NCBI RefSeq assembly: GCF_900105945.1
Contig: NZ_FNSO01000004.1
Coordinates: forward strand, 5,704,001 to 5,768,000
Direction: 5' to 3'
Source of the DNA: Amycolatopsis tolypomycina
GTDB lineage: Bacteria > Actinomycetota > Actinomycetes > Mycobacteriales > Pseudonocardiaceae
DNA: 64,000 nt
Positions 58,677 through 64,000 of the stretch are shown piece after piece (position 1 is the stretch's first letter; every line of letters starts with the position of its first letter). The position numbers and the translations under genes are program-made. Below the pieces are notes generated by a model. It was not told the origin of the DNA and searched no databases. It saw only the letters and a program-made list of their open reading frames with translations.

Positions 58677-59618
58677 TCAACCTCCCCCGGCGTCGCGACG
58701 CAGCCGGAAGCCGGCGAAGCTGACGAGCAGCAGCACCGCACCCGCGATGAGCACGAGCAGGGCACCGCCCACGGCACCCCCGGTCAGGTCCCAGACGGCT
58801 TCCGGGACGGCGATGCTCACGGCGGCGACCCCCGCGACGAGCAGCACCCAGCTCCGTTCCCACCGCAGCAGCGCGAGACACCCGGCCCCCAGGACGAACG
58901 TGAGCAGGTAGGCCGCCGGCTCGGCGCGCTCGTCGCCGAGGAGGTGCTGGAAACCGGCGACCGCGAGCGCCAGGCCCGCGACCAGCCCGGTCTCCCGGTG
59001 CGGCAGCACCCGCCCGAAGGCGAGCCCGGCGACGAGCAGTCCCCCGCCGGCAACGGCGAGCCCCGCGTTCAGCGCGGTGATGCCGACGGTGGCATCGAGG
59101 GTGAAGAGAAGCGTCGCGGCCAGGAACCCGGCCGAGGCGAGCACCCCGGGCACGGACGGAACGAGCACGTACCCCACGACGGCAACCACCAGCCCGGCCC
59201 CGCAGGCGACGGCCCCGGCCCCGGCCCGATCGCTCAACGCCACCCCAACGGTGGCGGCCACGGCCCCGGCACCGAGCGCCAGCAAGGTCCCCGAAACCCG
59301 CCCGCGCACCGCCGACCGGCGGCCCAGCCCCCCACTGGCCCCACCCCCGGCGGCAAGCAGCACGACGGCCGCGGCCCCGGTGACGAAGATCCGGGCGAAC
59401 TCACCCCACCGCCCCCACGACGTGGCCACGAGCAGAACGGCCCCGACGAGGACCAGCCCACCCCCGAGATAGCCGGCCACTTCCGCCCACGGAACCCGCC
59501 CCCGCCGCGGCTCACGAGCTCGCAGAGCCCGCTCGACGGCCTCGGCCTGCTCCGGCGACAGCACGGCATCCCCGACGAGCCGATCGAGAACTTCCCGCAC
59601 GGACGGCTCACGCTTCAT
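58677..59618 (-). CDS. Polytopic membrane protein (DUF2157-like)
   Basis: A 313-residue protein: a cytoplasmic N-terminal helix domain (MKREPSVREVLDRLVGDAVL and SPEQAEAVERALRA), then about 9-10 membrane helices, ending FAGFRLRRDAGGG. The layout matches DUF2157-type proteins, but the family assignment is tentative. ATG 59618 is preferred over an upstream start. Function unknown. It is divergent from the HsdR-N gene. Confidence 0.7.
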   Translation of the reverse strand: MKREPSVREVLDRLVGDAVLSPEQAEAVERALRAREPRRGRVPWAEVAGYLGGGLVLVGAVLLVATSWGRWGEFARIFVTGAAAVVLLAAGGGASGGLGRRSAVRGRVSGTLLALGAGAVAATVGVALSDRAGAGAVACGAGLVVAVVGYVLVPSVPGVLASAGFLAATLLFTLDATVGITALNAGLAVAGGGLLVAGLAFGRVLPHRETGLVAGLALAVAGFQHLLGDERAEPAAYLLTFVLGAGCLALLRWERSWVLLVAGVAAVSIAVPEAVWDLTGGAVGGALLVLIAGAVLLLVSFAGFRLRRDAGGG

Positions 59619-59757
59619 GCCGGAATTGTCCGTCCGACTTCCGCTCGGCGACAGGGCCACAGGACCTCACCGGAAAGTGTCACGCTCACCTCGAAGGCGG
59701 CGCACTCACAGCCGGGGGAAGAATTTGCGTTCGAGCCGAGCTCCGCGTTCTTTCTTG

Positions 59758-59873
59758 ACCGCTGCCGGGAATTCCCCGGCAGCGGTAACACACGGAACGA
59801 CCCTGCCGATCTAGACGGCAGGTTCCACGGCCAAGCCGGGACGATCATCGACCGCATCTCTCTCGACCGCATC
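59758..59873. promoter_or_regulatory. Two hairpins and a direct repeat upstream of the HsdR-N gene
   Basis: ACCGCTGCCGGG-AATTC-CCCGGCAGCGGT (59758-59786) is a 12-base perfect hairpin. CTGCCG-N7-CGGCAG (59803-59821) is a second. TCGACCGCATC occurs at 59848-59858 and 59863-59873, period 15. A terminator-like hairpin in a divergent gap is unusual. Confidence 0.6.
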
Positions 59874-59896
59874 ATTTCGCACAGAACGGTACCGGC

Positions 59897-61051
59897 ATGG
59901 ACATCGCGGAGCGCGCACAAGCACTTGCCTTGAAGATCCGCAAGCACAAGGAAGGCATCGAAACCGAAGAGGCGACCAAGAACGCCTTCGTGATGCCCTT
60001 CATCAGCACCGTTCTCGGTTACGACGTGTTCAACCCGGCCGAAGTCATCCCCGAGTTCACCGCCGACGTCGGCACCAAGCGCGGCGAAAAGATCGATTAC
60101 GCGATCGTACACAACGGCCAGGTTCAGGTTCTCGTCGAAGCCAAGAAGATCAACGATCCGCTCCGCATCGAACACGCTTCCCAGCTCTTCCGTTACTTCG
60201 CCGTCACGAACGCCCGGATCGCCGTTCTCACGAACGGCCAAGTGTACGAGTTCTACACCGACCTCGACGCGCCGAACCGGATGGACGCCAAGCCGTTCCT
60301 CATGCTGGACTTCGCCGACATCGACGACACCCTCCTGCCCGAGCTGGCCAAACTCACGAAGGAATCCTTCGACCTCGACTCGGTGATCAGCGCCGCGGGC
60401 GAGCTGAAGTACATCGGGCAGCTGAAGCGGATCCTCGCGGCTCAGTTCAAGGAACCCGAGGACGAATGGGTCAAGTTCCTGACCACCCGGGTGTACGAGG
60501 GGGCGTTCACCCAGAAGGTCCGCGAGCAGTTCGGCCCCTTGGTGGCCAAGGCGACCCGGCAGTTCCTGAACGAGCAGGTCAACGACCGTCTGAAGAACGC
60601 TCTCGGCGGCCCCGACTCCTACGTGAGCGTGTCCAGCGGCAGCACTGTCCAGCAGGAACAGCCGGAGCCGGCGCCGGTTGCCGAAGCCGGTCCGCCGGAG
60701 GACGGTGAACGGGTCGTCACGACCGAGGAAGAGCTTGAGGGCTACCGGATCGTGCGCGCCATCGTCTGCGCCGAAGTGCCGGCTTCCCGGGTCGCCGCCC
60801 GGGACACGCAGACGTACTTCGGTGTCCTCTTGGACGACAACAACCGGAAGCCGATCGCGCGCCTGTGGTTCAACCGGTCGAAGAAGTACCTCGGTGTGTT
60901 CGACGAGAACAAGGTCGAGACCCGGCTGCCGATCACCACGGTCGAGGACATCTACCAGTACGCGGACCACCTGCGGACGACCGTGGCGAGGTACCTCTCC
61001 TCCGGGCGCGCGCAGGTGCCCGAGCCGGCTCAGTCCACCGGCGCCTGGTAG
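59897..61051 (+). CDS. Stand-alone type I restriction HsdR-N nuclease-like protein
   Basis: A 384-residue protein. The PD-(D/E)xK core is visible: Glu53 in VIPEFTADVG, Asp67 in KIDYAIVH, and Glu81/Lys83 in VLVEAKKIND. The C-terminal third (RIVRAIVCAEVPASRVAARD, LLDDNNRKPIARLWFNRSKK) is characteristic of solo HsdR-N proteins found in phages and bacteria. No helicase, methylase or specificity gene adjoins. Codon GC seems lower than its neighbours, suggesting transfer. No clear ribosome-binding site. A defence role is possible but unproven. Confidence 0.85.
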   Translation: MDIAERAQALALKIRKHKEGIETEEATKNAFVMPFISTVLGYDVFNPAEVIPEFTADVGTKRGEKIDYAIVHNGQVQVLVEAKKINDPLRIEHASQLFRYFAVTNARIAVLTNGQVYEFYTDLDAPNRMDAKPFLMLDFADIDDTLLPELAKLTKESFDLDSVISAAGELKYIGQLKRILAAQFKEPEDEWVKFLTTRVYEGAFTQKVREQFGPLVAKATRQFLNEQVNDRLKNALGGPDSYVSVSSGSTVQQEQPEPAPVAEAGPPEDGERVVTTEEELEGYRIVRAIVCAEVPASRVAARDTQTYFGVLLDDNNRKPIARLWFNRSKKYLGVFDENKVETRLPITTVEDIYQYADHLRTTVARYLSSGRAQVPEPAQSTGAW

Positions 61052-61067
61052 ACCGGGGCTGCCCTGC

Positions 61068-61649
61068 TCAGCGGCGCACCTGGTAGCGCAGGTGCAGCAC
61101 GCGGTTGCCCTGGATCACCGCGTCGGGGTCCGCCAGCAGGTGCTGTGCGTCGACCGTGCCGAAGTAGCGCTTGCCTGCTCCGAACACGACGGGGACGACG
61201 TCCATGCGTACCTCGTCGACCAGGCCCGCGGCGAGGACCTGGCCGCCGACGTCGCCCGCGGCTACCTCGACCGTGCGGTCGCCCGCGAACTGCTGGGCCT
61301 TGGCCACCGCTGCCTCGATGCCGTCGGCGAAGTGGAACGGGGCCGCGGGGTTCCAGCCCTCGGGGGCCGGTCGGTGGGTCACGACGACCACGTGGTCGAT
61401 CCCGCCCGGTGGCGTCCCGTCCCAGCCGTCCGTCAGGTCGAAGACGTGGCGGCCGACGATCGTTGCGCCGATTCCGTCCCAGTACCGGCGGGTGTAGTCG
61501 TGGGACGTCTGCGACACCTTCAGTGCGCCGCTCTCGTCCAGCGGCACCGTGCCGCTCGTCAACCAGTCGAACAGCGGGCCGGGCTGGTCCTTCTCGTCCG
61601 CGATGAAGCCGTCCACCGACACCGAGCTGTACATGACGACCTTGCCCAC
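61068..61649 (-). CDS. Dihydrofolate reductase-family (RibD C-terminal-like) protein
   Basis: A 193-residue reductase of the RibD C-terminal/DHFR-like superfamily: VMYSSVSVDGFIADEKDQPG, GRHVFDLTDGWDG, VVVVTHRPAPEGW, VEVAAGDVGGQVLAAGLVDE and VVPVVFGAGKRYFG. AGGAGAGG precedes the GTG. Such stand-alone actinobacterial members reduce unknown substrates. Convergent with the HsdR-N gene. Confidence 0.9.
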   Translation of the reverse strand: MGKVVMYSSVSVDGFIADEKDQPGPLFDWLTSGTVPLDESGALKVSQTSHDYTRRYWDGIGATIVGRHVFDLTDGWDGTPPGGIDHVVVVTHRPAPEGWNPAAPFHFADGIEAAVAKAQQFAGDRTVEVAAGDVGGQVLAAGLVDEVRMDVVPVVFGAGKRYFGTVDAQHLLADPDAVIQGNRVLHLRYQVRR

Positions 61650-61715
61650 GGGACCTCTCCTCTGTTGGGGGTGCCCGGAAATTAGCGTCTCGGGAGCCGT
61701 CGGTCTTGTAAGAAA

Positions 61716-62555
61716 TCAATCGGCCGGCAGGGGCCAGCCGTCGAACGGGTGTCCGGGGTGTTCGCGCAGGAAGCGCCGCCGGACTTCGATGTACCGCGTC
61801 GGCGTGAGCCCGGTGAACGCCCGGAACTCGTGGCCGAAGTGGGCCTGGTCGAAGTAGCCCGCGCCGCCGGCGAGGCCGCCCCAGTCGATCGGGGCGGTGG
61901 GGTCGATCGAGAACACGGTGGCGGCGAAGCGGTAGGTGCGGGCCAGCCGCTTCGGCGTGACGCCGACCAGCTCCTTGAACCGCTGCGCCAGCTGCGTGCT
62001 GCTGACCCCGGCCGCCGTGCTCAGGTCGCCGATCGCCGCCGCTCCGCGGGTCGCCGCGATGACGCTGCTCACGTGGCGGACCAGTGCCAGGCCGGTGGTC
62101 TCGCGCAATCGTCGCCTCAGTTCGTCTTCCAGGAGCGTCAGCATCCTGCGCGGGTCGTCCGCCGTGGCCAGCCGGTCGCGCAGCTCGGCGACGGCGGCCC
62201 TGCCCCACACCTGTTCCAGGGTCACCGGCCGGTCGCGCAGCTCGGCCGCGGGCATCGGCAGGAACGACGCCGGCCCCCACGGCTTGAAGTGCACGCCGAC
62301 GGACCGGGTCGGCCGCGGGTAGCCGAACTCGTACGCGCGGGTGGGCGTGGTGATCACGCAGCCGTCGGCGTACTCGGCCGTCTCGAGGTCGGTGCCGGCG
62401 CGGATGCGGAACGGCGCCCCGAGGTTGACGACGAGCAACGCCGACGGCGCCGGCGGCAACGTCAGCCGGGCGTACGGCGGCGCGCCCTCGAGGTAGTAGA
62501 GGTCGTCGATCAGCTCGTCCAGCGGCGGCCGCGGCACTCTGGACACGTACTCCAC
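61716..62555 (-). CDS. AraC-family transcriptional regulator
   Basis: A 279-residue regulator. The sensor half includes ARLTLPPAPSALLVVNLGAP. The C-terminal double helix-turn-helix reads IGDLSTAAGVSSTQLAQRFKELVGVTPKRL and LAGGAGYFDQAHFGHEFRAFTGLTPTRY. The GTG start at 62555 lies next to a beta-lactamase-fold gene on the same strand, 28 bases away. Target unknown; it may control the DHFR-like gene it precedes. Confidence 0.91.
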   Translation of the reverse strand: MEYVSRVPRPPLDELIDDLYYLEGAPPYARLTLPPAPSALLVVNLGAPFRIRAGTDLETAEYADGCVITTPTRAYEFGYPRPTRSVGVHFKPWGPASFLPMPAAELRDRPVTLEQVWGRAAVAELRDRLATADDPRRMLTLLEDELRRRLRETTGLALVRHVSSVIAATRGAAAIGDLSTAAGVSSTQLAQRFKELVGVTPKRLARTYRFAATVFSIDPTAPIDWGGLAGGAGYFDQAHFGHEFRAFTGLTPTRYIEVRRRFLREHPGHPFDGWPLPAD

Positions 62556-62583
62556 GCCCCCAGCATCGCCGACGCCCCGGCGC

Positions 62584-63813
62584 TCAGTCCACCAGTGCCT
62601 GGTAGACCAGCTGCCGCAGCTGGGGCCGGAGCCGGTAGGTGCTCGACGGCAGCAACTGGGTGTAGAAGCCCACCGTCAGGTCCTCGTCCGGGTCCACCCA
62701 GAACGCCGTCGAGGCCGCGCCGCCCCAGGCGAACTCCCCTGCCGAGGACAGGGTCCGGGCCTTCACCGGGTCTTCCAGCACCGAGAAGCCCAGGCCGAAG
62801 CCGTGGCCGTCGAAGGGCATCTCGGCGAACAGGGGGCGGCCGAACGCCTCCAGGTCCACGCGGCCCGGCAGGTGGTTGCTCGCCATCAGCGCCACGGTTC
62901 GCGGGGACAGCAGCCGGACACCGTCGAGGGCGCCGCCGCGCAGCAGCATTTCCGTGAACCGCCAGTAGTCCGGTGCCGAGGACACCAGGCCGCCGCCGCC
63001 CGACAGGCAGTCCGGGCGGGCGGCACCCCAGCGGCCGAAGGCGTCGTTGCGGACCGCGCGGCCCGAGGCCGGGTCGCGGACGTACATCGCCGCCAGGCGG
63101 GCCGGGGTCGAGGCCACGAAAGCCGTGTCCGTCATGCCCAGCGGCGTGAAGACCCGTGACGCGAAGAACTCGTCCAGCGGGAGACCCGACACGACCTCGA
63201 CGAGCCGGCCCAGCACGTCCGTCGCCACGGAGTAGTTCCACTCCGTGCCGGGCTGGAACAGCAACGGCAGCGCCGCCCACTGCGCACAGCACTCCGCCAG
63301 GTCCGCGCCGCGCGGCGTGCCCCACTCGAAGCCCGCCGCGCGGTAGATCGCGTCCACCGGGTGGCCGTGGTGGAAGCCGTAGGTCAGGCCCGCCGTGTGC
63401 GTCAGCAGGTGCCACACGCGGATCGGCGACGTGGCGGGCTCGGTCGCCGGGGCCAGCGCCGACCCCTTGACGTACACCCGCGGCGACGCGAACTCCGGCA
63501 GCCACTGCGCGATCGGGTCGTCCAGCTCCAGCAGGCCTTCTTCGGCGAGCATCATCGCCGCGACCGAGGTGATCGGTTTGGTCATCGAGAAGATCCGCCA
63601 CAGCGTGTCGGTCTCGACCGGCAACGCAGCTTCGACGTCCCGGTAGCCGCCACGGCCCACGTGGACGATGCGGCCGTGCCTGCTCACCACCGCGAGCCAG
63701 CCCGGCAACCGTCCATTGTCGACATACCGGTCGAAATGCGCGTCGATCCGGGCCAGCCGCGTCGCGTCGAAGCCGGCCTCGGCCGGGTCGACGTCCACCT
63801 CGAAATCCGCCAT
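62584..63813 (-). CDS. Serine hydrolase, beta-lactamase (class C-like) family
   Basis: A 409-residue cytoplasmic serine hydrolase. The nucleophile motif SMTK is in IFSMTKPITSVAAMML. The YxN-type motif is in TEWNYSVATDVLGRLVEVV, with Ser instead of the second-position residue. The third motif is likely GFGLGFSV or WGGAA. These proteins are usually esterases or peptidases rather than true lactamases. No signal peptide. Its neighbour downstream is the AraC regulator. Confidence 0.9.
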   Translation of the reverse strand: MADFEVDVDPAEAGFDATRLARIDAHFDRYVDNGRLPGWLAVVSRHGRIVHVGRGGYRDVEAALPVETDTLWRIFSMTKPITSVAAMMLAEEGLLELDDPIAQWLPEFASPRVYVKGSALAPATEPATSPIRVWHLLTHTAGLTYGFHHGHPVDAIYRAAGFEWGTPRGADLAECCAQWAALPLLFQPGTEWNYSVATDVLGRLVEVVSGLPLDEFFASRVFTPLGMTDTAFVASTPARLAAMYVRDPASGRAVRNDAFGRWGAARPDCLSGGGGLVSSAPDYWRFTEMLLRGGALDGVRLLSPRTVALMASNHLPGRVDLEAFGRPLFAEMPFDGHGFGLGFSVLEDPVKARTLSSAGEFAWGGAASTAFWVDPDEDLTVGFYTQLLPSSTYRLRPQLRQLVYQALVD

Positions 63814-63823
63814 GCGGCGAAGG

Positions 63824-64000
63824 TTACTTCTCCCGCGCCCGCTCGGCCGCCTTCTCTTCGCGCCAGGCTTCGTCGTTCTTGCCGTACCGCCAGTAGCCGG
63901 AGATCGACAGCAGCTCGCGCCGCACCCCGCGCTCGTCGAGCAGGTACCGCCGCAGCTCGCGGACGAATCCCGCCTCGCCGTGGACGAACGCCTGGACGAC
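63824..64000 (-). CDS. Siderophore-interacting protein, C-terminal part
   Basis: The last 58 codons of a minus-strand gene that begins beyond the window, ending at the TAA at 63824-63826. The visible part, VVQAFVHGEAGFVRELRRYL then SISGYWRYGKNDEAWREEK, matches the C-terminus of FAD-dependent ferric-siderophore reductases (SIP family). It lies 11 bases upstream of the beta-lactamase-fold gene. N-terminal FAD domain not seen. Confidence 0.85.
   Translation of the reverse strand, partial: VVQAFVHGEAGFVRELRRYLLDERGVRRELLSISGYWRYGKNDEAWREEKAAERAREK

Overview
The window is chromosomal DNA of a high-GC actinomycete. A mycolate-lineage or Pseudonocardiaceae genome, most likely Amycolatopsis-like, fits best. 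The reasons are the very GC-rich codon use, frequent GTG/TTG starts, four-base start/stop overlaps, several dispersed repeat families, and gene order. dnaG, dgt, glyS, smtB-zur, a YbjN-like gene, uppS, recO, era, a cytidine-deaminase-like gene, corC, ybeY, phoH, rsmE, dnaJ2 and hrcA follow the order remembered for the Mycobacterium tuberculosis block from about Rv2343c to Rv2374c. The genus is an inference. No tRNA, rRNA or CRISPR array was seen.

Layout. 1-3.4 kb: a partial small protein, a trans-aconitate methyltransferase-like gene, a small conserved gene and DNA primase. 3.4-11.1 kb: accessory genes lying between dnaG and dgt (an ECF41-type sigma factor, an ABC-2 permease, a CXXC carboxymuconolactone-decarboxylase-family protein, an MFS exporter with a divergent MarR regulator, and a coupled serpin / membrane glycosyltransferase-like / DinB trio). 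11.2-18 kb: dgt, a SanA-type protein, an ABC transporter coupled to a NarL-type two-component system, and one IS5-type insertion sequence inside a palindromic repeat. 18-22 kb: glyS, then two class F sortases with their own wall-anchored substrate (APDTG sorting signal). 22.2-26.6 kb: SmtB/Zur zinc regulators, an AraC regulator, a hydrolase, and a DUF318 permease with its TIGR03943 partner.

26.7-40.2 kb is the conserved housekeeping block (uppS, recO, era, corC, ybeY, phoH, HIT, rsmE, dnaJ2, hrcA), all on the minus strand. It is interrupted between recO and era by a membrane-protein island: three CD225/dispanin-like proteins, an RDD protein with a long repetitive tail, and a DUF2752 protein. 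40.3-42.8 kb is a plus-strand operon of four genes resembling a type VII secretion accessory/effector set (YbaB/EbfC, EspC-like, a WXG-like helical protein and a small membrane protein).

42.8-57.4 kb: an aldo/keto reductase, a (methyl)malonate-semialdehyde dehydrogenase divergent from a PucR regulator, a subtilisin-inhibitor-like secreted protein, a DUF4153/4173 membrane protein, an OmpR-type two-component system, and a pyrimidine/hydantoin catabolic operon (NCS1 transporter, ureidopropionase-type nitrilase, dihydropyrimidinase, luciferase-like oxidoreductase). The operon ends at a strong hairpin and is followed by a secreted S33 peptidase. An 8-base word, ACAGACTG, occurs in both the mmsA/pucR and the pyd upstream regions and may tie them into one regulon. 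57.4-64 kb: an FAD monooxygenase, a membrane protein, a stand-alone HsdR-N nuclease-like protein with a structured upstream region, a reductase, an AraC regulator, a beta-lactamase-fold hydrolase and the end of a siderophore-interacting protein.

No single large unknown system stands out. The most unusual pieces are the two-sortase/one-substrate operon, the dispanin-RDD island, the divergent promoter that appears to serve two leaderless genes from one TATA core, the subtilisin-inhibitor-like protein, and the nested repeats with an IS inside one of them.
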